A stretch of 64,000 bases of DNA from Flavobacterium yafengii (GTDB taxonomy: Bacteria; Bacteroidota; Bacteroidia; Flavobacteriales; Flavobacteriaceae), in the NCBI RefSeq assembly GCF_030010375.1, contig NZ_JASCRY010000002.1, positions 248,001 to 312,000 on the forward strand, in the 5' to 3' direction. The position numbers were made by a program, and so were the translations under genes. Positions 1 to 7,553 of the stretch are shown piece after piece. Below the pieces are notes generated by a model. The model saw nothing but the letters and a program-made list of their open reading frames with translations. It ran no database searches and had not been told where the DNA came from. Positions within the stretch are counted from its first letter, which is position 1, and every line of letters begins with the position of its first letter.

Positions 1-183
1 TTGTATCGTAGGTCCATCAGCCAATGGATCGCTGAACGGCAATCCGATTTCAATCATATCGATACCGCTTTTTTCTAAATCCTGAATGATTTGTACTGTA
101 TCATTTAAGTTAGGGTATCCAGCCGAAAAATAGATGGAAAGTATCTTTTTGGTTTCTTGTAATTTTTGATTTATTCGGTTCAT
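1..183 (-). CDS. trpA: Tryptophan synthase alpha chain, N-terminal part (runs off the left edge)
   Basis: Only the first 61 codons lie in the window. TrpA cleaves indole-3-glycerol phosphate to indole and glyceraldehyde 3-phosphate and feeds indole to TrpB. The visible protein begins [20 protein letters not shown] and contains AGYP near residue 21 and the stretch [15 protein letters not shown], which carries the family's catalytic Glu (EIG) and the FSDPLADGP signature. ATG at 183 is the natural start. It is the last trp gene seen on the minus strand, 63 bp after the small GGCT-like gene, and is probably read through from the same operon. Confidence 0.93.
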   Translation of the reverse strand, partial: MNRINQKLQETKKILSIYFSAGYPNLNDTVQIIQDLEKSGIDMIEIGLPFSDPLADGPTIQ

Positions 184-245
184 TTTGTGTTTTTTATCAG
201 ATTTGCAAGGCTCTAAAAACCTTACCATTTTATTAATTAGAAAGC

Positions 246-566
246 TTAAATGGCGGCACTGTAAGCCCAAGCTTTTTGGTTTGATTCTAAATGCACTTCA
301 ACGCGTCTGTAATGCAATCCTTCGTACAAATCCGTTTGGCGAAGTTCCTGTGACGAAATGGAATATACAATTCCGTTGATGGTATCTTCGGGTTTATGGG
401 TTTCCACAATGATGGGATAATGTACTAATCCAAATTCTTCTTCGATTTGAATTTCTTTTACTACATAACCAATTAACGTTTCTGGAGTTCCGTCAAGAAT
501 ACGCCCAAAAAGATCTTTTTGTATGTCCTCATTTTGTAAGCTGCCGTAAGCGAATAATTTTTCCAT
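246..566 (-). CDS. Gamma-glutamylcyclotransferase (AIG2/GGCT)-like protein
   Basis: A 106-aa protein starting [16 protein letters not shown]. The YGSL motif near the N-terminus is the substrate-binding signature of the GGCT/AIG2-like fold, and [12 protein letters not shown] near residues 80-90 matches the conserved Y-E--Y-R stretch. Family members release 5-oxoproline from gamma-glutamyl amines or peptides; the substrate here is unknown. The gene sits between trpB and trpA on the same strand, so it probably travels with the trp transcript, although it has no known role in tryptophan synthesis. Confidence 0.75.
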   Translation of the reverse strand: MEKLFAYGSLQNEDIQKDLFGRILDGTPETLIGYVVKEIQIEEEFGLVHYPIIVETHKPEDTINGIVYSISSQELRQTDLYEGLHYRRVEVHLESNQKAWAYSAAI

Positions 567-650
567 AGTTTCTATTTTGAAAATGTGAATTGAACTTCAT
601 TTTGTGTTGTTGGCTTTGCGTTAAGGATGGCAGTGAAAATCCTTTTTTAG

Positions 651-722
651 TCTCGTTTTTTAACGAGATAAAAAGATTGTAACGGAAAGCCTGACCTCGC
701 TGTAACGCTAGTGGAAGCGAGG
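651..722. other. trpB-GGCT intergenic spacer with two hairpins
   Basis: The 187-bp gap after trpB holds two inverted repeats: 651-657 with 662-668 (TCTCGTT, 4-nt loop) and 695-701 with 716-722 (CCTCGCT, 14-nt loop). Neither is followed by a T-run on the minus strand, so they do not look like simple terminators. They could tune mRNA stability between trpB and the downstream genes. Confidence 0.35.
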
Positions 723-753
723 GAACGCCCTGAAAATATCAGAATAAAACCAA

Positions 754-1935
754 CTATAATTTAAAATAATCGATATAGGTATTCAAATCTTTGTCGCCAC
801 GACCGGAAAGATTGATGACCACAATATCCTCTGGTTTGAATTTCATTTCGTCCAGAACGGCAAAGGCGTGCGCACTTTCGATAGCAGGAATAAGTCCTTC
901 CATTTTAGATAATTTTAATCCCCATTGCATGGCTTGGTCATCCGTTATGGAGATGAATTGCGCTCTGCCAGTGGCGAATAAATTAGCGTGCATAGGACCT
1001 ACGCCCGGATAATCCAGTCCTGCCGAAATGGAATACGGCTCGGTGATTTGACCATCAGTAGTTTGCATCAACAAGGTTTTACTGCCGTGAATGACACCTA
1101 CTTTTCCTAATGCTGAAGTTGCAGCACTTTCACCAGAATCGACTCCTAATCCTGCGGCTTCGACCGCAATAATAGTCACGTCTTCGTTATCCAGGAAATG
1201 ATAATACGCACCGGCAGCATTGCTACCACCACCTACGCAAGCAATCACATAATCAGGGTTTTCGCGTCCTTCTTTTTCTAATAATTGTTCTTTGATTTCC
1301 TTAGAAATAACGCTTTGAAAACGCGCTACCATATCCGGATAAGGATGTGGACCAACTACAGAACCGATGATGTAATAGGTATCAACGGGATTGTTGATCC
1401 AGTCGCGAATGGCCTCGTTTGTGGCATCTTTTAAGGTTTTTGAACCTGAAAGCGCCGGACGAACTTCGGCACCCAACATTTTCATTCGAGCCACATTTGG
1501 CGCTTGACGTTTGATATCGATTTCACCCATATAAACGATGCATTCCAGTCCCATTAACGCACAAACGGTTGCTGTTGCAACGCCATGTTGACCAGCGCCG
1601 GTTTCGGCAATGATTCTTTTTTTGCCCAAGCGTTTGGCTAATAAAATTTGCCCAATCGTGTTGTTGACTTTGTGTGCACCAGTGTGGCATAAATCTTCTC
1701 TTTTTAAGTAGATTTTAGTGTTGTATTGTTCTGATAGGCGTTTTGCAAAATAGAGCGGCGTAGGGCGACCTACATACTCTTTGAGCAGCGCATCAAATTC
1801 AGCTTGAAATTCTGGCTCTGCTGTAATTTTTAAATAATTTTGACGTAATTCTTCCACATTTGGATATAACATTTCAGGAATGAAAGCGCCTCCAAATTCT
1901 CCGTAATAGCCTTTTTCGTTGACGTTGTATGACAT
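754..1935 (-). CDS. trpB: Tryptophan synthase beta chain
   Basis: A 393-aa PLP enzyme that condenses indole with serine to give tryptophan. The PLP-lysine motif GAHKVNN is present (Lys about 89), as are the phosphate-binding loop CVGGGSNAAG near residue 235 and the C-terminal NLSGRGDKD. Length and N-terminus (MSYNVNEKGYYGEFGGAF) are typical of the TrpB1 type that pairs with TrpA. It lies 4 bp downstream of trpF, so the two are tightly coupled in the trp operon. Confidence 0.97.
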   Translation of the reverse strand: MSYNVNEKGYYGEFGGAFIPEMLYPNVEELRQNYLKITAEPEFQAEFDALLKEYVGRPTPLYFAKRLSEQYNTKIYLKREDLCHTGAHKVNNTIGQILLAKRLGKKRIIAETGAGQHGVATATVCALMGLECIVYMGEIDIKRQAPNVARMKMLGAEVRPALSGSKTLKDATNEAIRDWINNPVDTYYIIGSVVGPHPYPDMVARFQSVISKEIKEQLLEKEGRENPDYVIACVGGGSNAAGAYYHFLDNEDVTIIAVEAAGLGVDSGESAATSALGKVGVIHGSKTLLMQTTDGQITEPYSISAGLDYPGVGPMHANLFATGRAQFISITDDQAMQWGLKLSKMEGLIPAIESAHAFAVLDEMKFKPEDIVVINLSGRGDKDLNTYIDYFKL

Positions 1936-1939
1936 AATT

Positions 1940-2593
1940 TTATTTTTTTATTTTGTTATCTATAGAGACGCACTGCAGTGCGTCTCTACGTATATTTCTA
2001 CATAATTCTATATTTTTCAATCCAGGTTCTATCTCAAATTTACTGTTTACATCAATGGCATAAAGGGGTAAATTGGTTTTCAAAATTTCATTCACGGCGT
2101 CCATTTCATTAATTCCGATTCCCCCACTCAAGAAAAATGGTTTGCTTGAAGGATACTTTTCTAATACTTTCCAATCAAATGTGGTTCCGTTTCCGCCGGG
2201 TAATTTTCCTTTGGTATCAAAAAGAAAATAATCACAAACGACCTCAAATGGCTTTAGCAACTCAAAATCAAAAGAATCATCAACAGAGAATACTTTTATG
2301 ATTTCAATTGAATTATCTATTTTATCCTTTAAATCCAAACAAAACTCAACCGATTCCTGTCCGTGCAATTGTATGGCTTGCAAATCGTATTTTATTATTT
2401 TTTCAAGAATTTCATCTTGTGTCGCATTTACAAAAACGCCCACTTTTTTAATAGATTTGGGTAAATCTGGAATCATACCATCAAAATAACGGGCTGATTT
2501 CTCCCAGAATATAAATCCCATATAATCGGGTAGGAGCGAACCTACTTCGAGAATATTATCGGGATATTTCATACCGCAGATTTTGAGTTTCAT
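1940..2593 (-). CDS. trpF: Phosphoribosylanthranilate isomerase with an unusual C-terminal tail
   Basis: A 217-aa TIM-barrel enzyme that isomerises phosphoribosylanthranilate to CdRP. The catalytic Cys lies in KICGMKYP at residues 4-11 and the phosphate-binding region in FLSGGIGINE. A normal TrpF would end about at IELCRNIR. Here about 16 further residues (RDALQCVSIDNKIKK and flanking) are encoded through a 26-bp palindrome at 1963-1988, so the tail looks like an accident of a repeat insertion. The gene ends 4 bp before trpB. Confidence 0.95.
   Translation of the reverse strand: MKLKICGMKYPDNILEVGSLLPDYMGFIFWEKSARYFDGMIPDLPKSIKKVGVFVNATQDEILEKIIKYDLQAIQLHGQESVEFCLDLKDKIDNSIEIIKVFSVDDSFDFELLKPFEVVCDYFLFDTKGKLPGGNGTTFDWKVLEKYPSSKPFFLSGGIGINEMDAVNEILKTNLPLYAIDVNSKFEIEPGLKNIELCRNIRRDALQCVSIDNKIKK
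1963..1988. repeat. Perfect 26-bp palindrome inside the 3' end of trpF
   Basis: The sequence is a perfect palindrome with the core GAGACGCACTGCAGTGCGTC. It resembles the short GAGACGC...GCGTCTC palindromes that recur between genes in many Bacteroidota and cyanobacterial genomes; that comparison is from memory. It lies in the trpF reading frame and supplies codons for the C-terminal tail. Its copy number in this genome cannot be seen here. Confidence 0.7.
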
Positions 2594-2649
2594 AGTTATT
2601 TAGTCTAAAGTTTGAATGTCGTAAAGTCTGAAAGTCTTCTTAAATCTAT

Positions 2650-3429
2650 TTATAGTTGCTTAATAAATTCGGTTGCAGCTTTACCGGCATTGTTCGTTTT
2701 CATAAAGTTTTCTCCAATTAAAAATCCTTTGTAACCAAAAGGTTTTAATTCATTAATCGCTTCAATAGATGAAATTCCGCTTTCGGAAACTTTTACAAAA
2801 TCATCTGGAATTTGTGCTGCTAATTGCTTGCTGAAATCTAAACTCACTTCGAAGGTTTTTAGGTTTCTATTGTTCACACCAATCATGTCTAATGTGGGCA
2901 TAATCGATTTTTCCAGTTCTTCCTGATTGTGAACTTCCAATAAAACTTCCAATCCTAAACTTTTAGCAAATTCAGATAAGGTTTTGATTTCCTCTCTCGT
3001 TAAAACCGCAGCAATTAGCAAAATTAAATCGGCTCCGTGGGCTTTGGCTTCTAATATTTGGTATTCATCAACAATGAATTCTTTTCTCAATAATGGAATG
3101 TTGACTGTGGCTCTTGCCAAAAGTAAATCGTCTAACGAGCCACCAAAATATTTTCCATCCGTCAATACTGAAATCCCGCATGCACCGGCATTTTCATAGC
3201 CTTTTGTTACTTCTTCCACCGTAAAACTATAATTTATTTCTGCTTTGGAAGGCGAACGACGTTTGTGTTCTGCGATAATTCCTGATGTGCTGTTTCTTAA
3301 ATTATCGCTCAAAGAAATAGTCTTTTTTCCAAAGAAAACTGAAGCTTCTAATTGCGAAACAGGAATGATTGATTTCTTGAGAATGACTTCCCTTTTTTTG
3401 TCAACTATAATTTTATCGAGTATGTTCAT
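2650..3429 (-). CDS. trpC: Indole-3-glycerol phosphate synthase
   Basis: A 259-aa TIM-barrel enzyme that converts CdRP to indole-3-glycerol phosphate. The N-terminal MNILDKIIVDKKREV is typical, followed by IIAEHKRRSPSK with the catalytic Lys, ISVLTDGKYFGGS, LLRKEFIVDEYQ, GVNNRNLKTFEV and VSESGISS, all in family order. It is a stand-alone TrpC, not fused to TrpF. It lies in the trp operon between trpD (71-bp gap) and trpF (56-bp gap). The gaps carry AT-rich imperfect short repeats. Confidence 0.97.
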   Translation of the reverse strand: MNILDKIIVDKKREVILKKSIIPVSQLEASVFFGKKTISLSDNLRNSTSGIIAEHKRRSPSKAEINYSFTVEEVTKGYENAGACGISVLTDGKYFGGSLDDLLLARATVNIPLLRKEFIVDEYQILEAKAHGADLILLIAAVLTREEIKTLSEFAKSLGLEVLLEVHNQEELEKSIMPTLDMIGVNNRNLKTFEVSLDFSKQLAAQIPDDFVKVSESGISSIEAINELKPFGYKGFLIGENFMKTNNAGKAATEFIKQL

Positions 3430-3500
3430 TTGTTTTAATTTAAAAGATTGAAAAATTTAAAGATTGAAAAAACCAAAGAACTTTAAATTTCCAACTATTT

Positions 3501-4493
3501 TTATTTGCTTAATTCTTGTAATGTTTTCAAAGCTACAAGTCCTTTACCAGATAATAAACTTTCTTTTGCTATTTGAAATCCTTCTAAAGGAGAACATTTT
3601 GTAACAGTAGCAATTGCCATTGCAGCATTGGCACAAACCACATTGTTTTGAGCTTCGCTTCCTTTTCCGGAAACGATATCCGTAAACATTTGAGCGGATT
3701 CTTCGATGGTTTTTCCACCTTCGATTTCGCTTTGTGATAAAAGGCGAACACCAAAATCTTCTGGATTTAGCATTCCTTCCATTGAACTGGTAATCGTTTT
3801 TGTAGGTCCTGTTAAGGAAACTTCGTCATAACCGTCAAGCGAATGTAGGATGGTGAAATTAGTATTTGTGTTTTGGTACAAATACGCATACATTCTGGCC
3901 ATTTCTAAATTGAAAACACCTACCAATTGATTTTTTGGAAACGATGGATTAACCATTGGGCCTAACATGTTGAAAAATGTTTTTACAGCCAATTCTTTTC
4001 GGATAGGGCCTACATTTTTCATTGCAGGGTGAAATAACGGAGCGTGTAAAACACAAATTCCCGCTTTGTCCATGCATTTCTCCAGAAAATCAGTGTCATT
4101 GCTGAACTTGATTCCCATTTTTTCCATCACATTACTAGAACCAGAAATTGAAGAAACACCATAATTTCCGTGTTTCGCCACTTTTATTCCCGCTCCGGCA
4201 GCCACAAATGAAGCCAAAGTAGAAATGTTGAAAGTGTCTTTACCATCACCACCGGTTCCGCACAAATCGATGGTATTGTATGCCGATAAATCAACACGGA
4301 TGCACAATTCTAACAACGCTTCACGGAAGCCCGCAAGCTCATCTATGCTAATGCTTCGCATCATGTAAACGGTTAGAAAAGAAGCAATTTGGCTGGTATT
4401 ATAATTTCCGTTTGATATATTAACCAATACGTTTTTTGCTTCTTCTTTCGAAAGCATTTCGTGATTGATTAATCTGTTTAATATATTTTTCAT
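3501..4493 (-). CDS. trpD: Anthranilate phosphoribosyltransferase
   Basis: A 330-aa enzyme that transfers the phosphoribosyl group of PRPP to anthranilate. The PRPP-binding glycine loop LCGTGGDGKDTFNIST is near residues 78-93, KHGNYGVSS follows, and VGPIRKELAVKTFFNMLGPMVNP is the second conserved block. It is stand-alone, not fused to trpG. It follows trpG by 95 bp on the minus strand. Confidence 0.97.
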   Translation of the reverse strand: MKNILNRLINHEMLSKEEAKNVLVNISNGNYNTSQIASFLTVYMMRSISIDELAGFREALLELCIRVDLSAYNTIDLCGTGGDGKDTFNISTLASFVAAGAGIKVAKHGNYGVSSISGSSNVMEKMGIKFSNDTDFLEKCMDKAGICVLHAPLFHPAMKNVGPIRKELAVKTFFNMLGPMVNPSFPKNQLVGVFNLEMARMYAYLYQNTNTNFTILHSLDGYDEVSLTGPTKTITSSMEGMLNPEDFGVRLLSQSEIEGGKTIEESAQMFTDIVSGKGSEAQNNVVCANAAMAIATVTKCSPLEGFQIAKESLLSGKGLVALKTLQELSK

Positions 4494-4496
4494 ATT

Positions 4497-4550
4497 ATGG
4501 AACGCGGATGACGCGGATTTTAACTGATTTTCGCAGATTTTTTATGCGAA
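4497..4550. repeat. Repeat-like trpG-trpD spacer
   Basis: The spacer contains the direct repeat ACGCGGATG/ACGCGGATT followed by TTTTCGCAGATTTTTTATGCG. From memory, similar GCGGATT-rich intergenic strings recur in many unrelated bacterial genomes. No coding potential or terminator was seen here. Confidence 0.35.
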
Positions 4551-4588
4551 TTACATTAATTATTTTATCTAAAATCTGTAAACTGAAT

Positions 4589-5155
4589 CTACGATTTCAC
4601 CCAATTCTCTAATATTTTTTTTCCATTTGGTGTCAACACACTTTCTGGATGAAATTGTACACCACGAACATCAAATGTTTTATGACGTAAGGACATTACC
4701 TGTCCGTTTTCGTCGAATGAAGTCGCTTCCAGAACATCTGGCAAATTGGTGTCAACCACCCAAGAGTGATAGCGTCCCACTTCAAACTCACTTCCTAATC
4801 CTTCGAATAAAAGTTCATCATCAACCACTGTTTTTACATTGGTGGCAACGCCGTGATACACTTTGTCTAAGTTAGAAAGCGTTCCTCCATAAACTTCGCC
4901 TATCGCTTGCTGTCCTAAGCATACTCCAAAGATACTTTTGGTAGGCCCGTATTTTTGAATTACTTCTTTCAATAATCCTGCTTCATCCGGAATTCCAGGT
5001 CCCGGAGAAAGAAGAATTTTATCGAAAACTGCGATTTCATTAATATCAAATTCATCGTTTCTGTAAACGGTTACTTCGCAATCTAAATCTTCCAGATAAT
5101 GCACTAAATTATAAGTGAAACTATCGTAATTGTCTATGACTAGTATTTTTTTCAT
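4589..5155 (-). CDS. trpG: Anthranilate synthase component II (glutamine amidotransferase)
   Basis: A 188-aa class I glutamine amidotransferase that supplies ammonia to TrpE. The visible elements are the oxyanion region LLSPGPGIPDEAG, the nucleophile in FGVCLGQQAIGE (Cys about 79) and the His/Glu pair in VQFHPESVLT. A PabA role is possible, since TrpG and PabA are hard to separate, but its place directly after trpE supports TrpG. The gap to trpE is 35 bp. Confidence 0.96.
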   Translation of the reverse strand: MKKILVIDNYDSFTYNLVHYLEDLDCEVTVYRNDEFDINEIAVFDKILLSPGPGIPDEAGLLKEVIQKYGPTKSIFGVCLGQQAIGEVYGGTLSNLDKVYHGVATNVKTVVDDELLFEGLGSEFEVGRYHSWVVDTNLPDVLEATSFDENGQVMSLRHKTFDVRGVQFHPESVLTPNGKKILENWVKS

Positions 5156-5190
5156 GTTTTTATCTTTCGTCTTGTCTCTTTCTTCTTTTT

Positions 5191-6591
5191 CTAAATTGTC
5201 TCGGCTAAATCCAATGCTTTATTCAATGCCAGTAATTTATTGTATACCTCTTGCATTTCACTTTCTTCATCAGAACTGGCTATGATTCCCGCTCCGGCCT
5301 GACAATGCAATTGGTGATTTTTACTTAGGAAAGTCCGAATCATAATGGCGTGATTAAAATTACCTTCGAAATCCATAAAACCAATGGCACCACCATAGAA
5401 ATTTCTATTCGTTTTTTCATACTCTTCGATGAGTTGCATTGCTCTGTGTTTTGGCGCACCGCTTAATGTTCCTGCTGGAAAAGTATCGGCTACAACCTGC
5501 ATTGTAGAAGCTTTTTCATGTAAATGTCCGGTAACTTTTGAAACCAAGTGTATTACGTGCGAGAAAAACTGTACTTCTCTATATTTTTCAACATTGACAT
5601 TATGACCATTTCTACTCAAATCATTTCTGGCTAAATCCACCAGCATCACGTGTTCACTGTTTTCTTTCTTGTCCTCGGATAATTGTTTGGCAAGAATGGC
5701 ATCTTTTTCATCATCGCCCGTACGTTTAAAAGTTCCTGCAATAGGATGAATTTCGGCTTTACGGTTTTTGACAATAATTTGGGCTTCAGGTGAAGAACCA
5801 AATATTTTAAAATCCCCATAATCAAAAAAGAATAAATAAGGGGATGGATTGATACTTCTCAAGGCTCTGTAAACATTAAACTCATCGCCTTTAAAACCTT
5901 GGGTAAACCTTCTGGATAAAACTAATTGGAACACATCGCCTCTAAAACAATGTTTTTTGGCTAAAGCTACATTATGCTTGAATTCTTCGTCCGTTAGATT
6001 CGAAAAACCTTCGCCTTCTTTAAAGAATTTATACGAAGCAATATTTCGGGATTGTAATAATTGTTCGATTTCTGAAATGTTGTTTTTTCCGTCTAAACTA
6101 TGACAGAAAATATACGCTTCATTCTTAAAATGATTGATGGCAATTATATTTTGGTACACGGCATAATACACATCGGGAATGGTATTACTATTTTCTTTTT
6201 TGGCAATTGACACTTTTTCGAAGTAACGAACAGCATCGTACGAAATGTAACCAAATAAACCATTATTGATGAATTTGAAATCATTCTTCTCTGATTTGAA
6301 CTGATGCGAAAATTCTTGAATTACCTGTGGAATATTGGTAGTTTTATCAATATTAATTTTTTCAAAACTGCCGTCAGGAAATGTCTTGTGAATTATTTCA
6401 TTTTCTATTTTTATGGAAGCAATCGGATTACAACAGATATAAGAAAAACTGTTGTCATTTCCATGATAGTCACTACTTTCCAATAATAAACTATTGGGGA
6501 ATTTATCACGAATTTTGAGATACACACTTACTGGAGTAATAGTATCTGCAAGGATTTGCTTGTAATTTGTATTTAGTAAGTACGGTTTCAA
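5191..6591 (-). CDS. trpE: Anthranilate synthase component I
   Basis: A 466-aa chorismate-using enzyme, first committed step of tryptophan synthesis. Conserved blocks are GSSPEAQI, HPIAGTFKRTGDD, MLVDLARND, FPAGTLSGAPKHRA and the C-terminal CQAGAGIIASSD. The frame stays open to a TTG at 6660, but that codon lies inside the upstream terminator hairpin. I therefore place the start at TTG 6591, giving MKPYLLNTNYKQILADTITP, which fits the usual length and N-terminus. No ATG is available in frame upstream of the conserved sequence. Expression should be set by the leader at 6636-6760. Confidence 0.93.
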   Translation of the reverse strand: MKPYLLNTNYKQILADTITPVSVYLKIRDKFPNSLLLESSDYHGNDNSFSYICCNPIASIKIENEIIHKTFPDGSFEKINIDKTTNIPQVIQEFSHQFKSEKNDFKFINNGLFGYISYDAVRYFEKVSIAKKENSNTIPDVYYAVYQNIIAINHFKNEAYIFCHSLDGKNNISEIEQLLQSRNIASYKFFKEGEGFSNLTDEEFKHNVALAKKHCFRGDVFQLVLSRRFTQGFKGDEFNVYRALRSINPSPYLFFFDYGDFKIFGSSPEAQIIVKNRKAEIHPIAGTFKRTGDDEKDAILAKQLSEDKKENSEHVMLVDLARNDLSRNGHNVNVEKYREVQFFSHVIHLVSKVTGHLHEKASTMQVVADTFPAGTLSGAPKHRAMQLIEEYEKTNRNFYGGAIGFMDFEGNFNHAIMIRTFLSKNHQLHCQAGAGIIASSDEESEMQEVYNKLLALNKALDLAETI

Positions 6592-6635
6592 AATATAATT
6601 TTTTAATATTATTGGATAACGAATAAATGAAGCAT

Positions 6636-6667
6636 AAAAAAAGGCTTGTCGTGATGACAAGCCTTTT
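6636..6667 (-). terminator. trp attenuator terminator
   Basis: A 12-bp perfect stem (6656-6667 with 6639-6650; loop GTGAT as read on the plus strand) is followed on the minus strand by a run of seven T (6636-6642, partly within the stem). It lies between the Trp-codon leader peptide and trpE. Its 5' arm and loop can also pair with upstream sequence, so it is conditional. Confidence 0.9.
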
Positions 6668-6710
6668 ATATTTATAGTTTAGTAATACTACAGGAAGCTT
6701 TGTTCACGAC
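6648..6710 (-). promoter_or_regulatory. Candidate trp antiterminator pairing
   Basis: On the minus strand, GTCGTGA (6710-6704), which overlaps the last codons and stop of the leader peptide, is fully complementary to TCACGAC (6654-6648) in the loop and 3' arm of the terminator. The adjoining ACAAAGC (6703-6697) pairs with GCTTGT (6662-6657) with one bulge. Forming this pairing destroys the terminator. A ribosome stalled at the Trp codons would leave the 5' strand free; a ribosome reaching the stop codon would cover it. Confidence 0.75.
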
Positions 6711-6760
6711 GACTGACGTAAATTGTTCCACCACCAAGTATTGTTTAAAATTGTTTTCAT
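6704..6760 (-). CDS. trpL: trp operon leader peptide with three tandem Trp codons
   Basis: An 18-codon ORF reading MKTILNNTWWWNNLRQSS and ending in TGA. The WWW codons are at 6728-6736. It begins about 17 nt after a perfect TAnnTTTG box and is followed by the attenuator hairpin and trpE. Three consecutive codons for the rarest amino acid just ahead of a terminator and a tryptophan operon are the defining features of a translation-controlled attenuator: low charged tRNA-Trp stalls the ribosome and lets transcription continue. Confidence 0.9.
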   Translation of the reverse strand: MKTILNNTWWWNNLRQSS

Positions 6761-6776
6761 GTTTTATTTCTTGGAA

Positions 6777-6807
6777 CAAATATATAAAGGTAATTTGGTT
6801 TTCCAAA
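6777..6807 (-). promoter_or_regulatory. Promoter of the trp operon
   Basis: On the minus strand, TATATTTG (6784-6777) matches the Bacteroidota -7 consensus TAnnTTTG exactly. TTTG (6807-6804) lies 19 bp upstream as the -33 element, the usual spacing. The predicted start near 6770 leaves only about 10 nt before the leader-peptide ATG. Confidence 0.8.
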
Positions 6808-6883
6808 TAGAATTAAATAAAAAAATCACTGATTTTAGGATTTTTTTGTTAAATAAAATAAAGAGGCCCTATTATAAAAAGAC

Positions 6884-6913
6884 AAAACCCCAACAATTTC
6901 TTGTTAGGGTTTT
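6884..6913 (-). terminator. Terminator after the YceI gene
   Basis: Stem AAAACCC-AACAA with TTGTT-GGGTTTT around a TTTC loop, with one mismatch. It lies 24 bp after the yceI-like stop and upstream of the trp promoter. T-runs on both sides would let it work in either direction. Confidence 0.75.
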
Positions 6914-6936
6914 AAGATATTGTATTTGAGATGAAA

Positions 6937-7506
6937 TTAGAATTTCAAGTCTACTGCTAAATTGAAATCGTCATTGATTGCTTTGTCTCCTAAGCTGTCA
7001 AAGAAACTTCCAGAACCATATTTAATGTCATATTTTGTTCTGTCAATTTTTACATTAGTTGTAGCTGAATTAGCAGTTGTAGTTAAATCAAAAGTAACTG
7101 GTTTAGTAATACCTTTAATTGTTAAATCTCCAGTTACAGTGTATGCATTAGGAGCTTTAGTAACTATTGTTTTGAAAACCAAAGCTGCTGTTGCAAATTT
7201 ATCAGTTCCAAAAAAGTCGTCAGCTTTCAAGTGACCTTCTAGTTTTTCTTTACCTTGACCTGCTTTTAAGTCAGTAACTACAATTGAATTCATGTCTACA
7301 TTAAATGTACCACCAACTAATTTTTTTCCTTTGAAAACTAATGCACCATCTTTAAGATTGATTGTTCCTTCATGTTGTCCAGTTACTTTTTTTCCTGTCC
7401 AGTTGATAGAACTTTTTGTAGCATCAACTTTTTTAGTTTGTGCTGTTACTGATAAAGTAGATAAAACTACTACTAATGCCAATGCGATTGTTTTGAAATT
7501 TTTCAT
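6937..7506 (-). CDS. YceI-family secreted protein
   Basis: A 189-aa protein with a clear signal peptide (residues 1-22, MKNFKTIALALVVVLSTLSV followed by TAQ) and a YceI lipocalin-like beta-barrel: VDATKSSINWTGKKVTGQHEGTI at the start, GDLTIKGITKPVTFD in the second half and a closing DDFNLAVDLKF. YceI proteins bind isoprenoid-like lipids in the periplasm; the ligand here is unknown. It is a separate unit from trp, followed by its own terminator, and lies 47 bp downstream of the nitroreductase gene. Confidence 0.9.
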   Translation of the reverse strand: MKNFKTIALALVVVLSTLSVTAQTKKVDATKSSINWTGKKVTGQHEGTINLKDGALVFKGKKLVGGTFNVDMNSIVVTDLKAGQGKEKLEGHLKADDFFGTDKFATAALVFKTIVTKAPNAYTVTGDLTIKGITKPVTFDLTTTANSATTNVKIDRTKYDIKYGSGSFFDSLGDKAINDDFNLAVDLKF

Positions 7507-7553
7507 GTGTTTGAATTTGAATTTAGATTAATATTTGATTTTGAATTAGTTAT

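Noticed and set aside
651..722. Hairpins after trpB as an operon terminator
   Set aside because: No T-run follows either hairpin on the minus strand, and trpA lies further downstream in the same direction.
6723..6929. A plus-strand frame of 68 residues across the trp promoter
   Set aside because: It lies opposite the leader peptide and promoter, with composition set by AT-rich DNA; not a gene.
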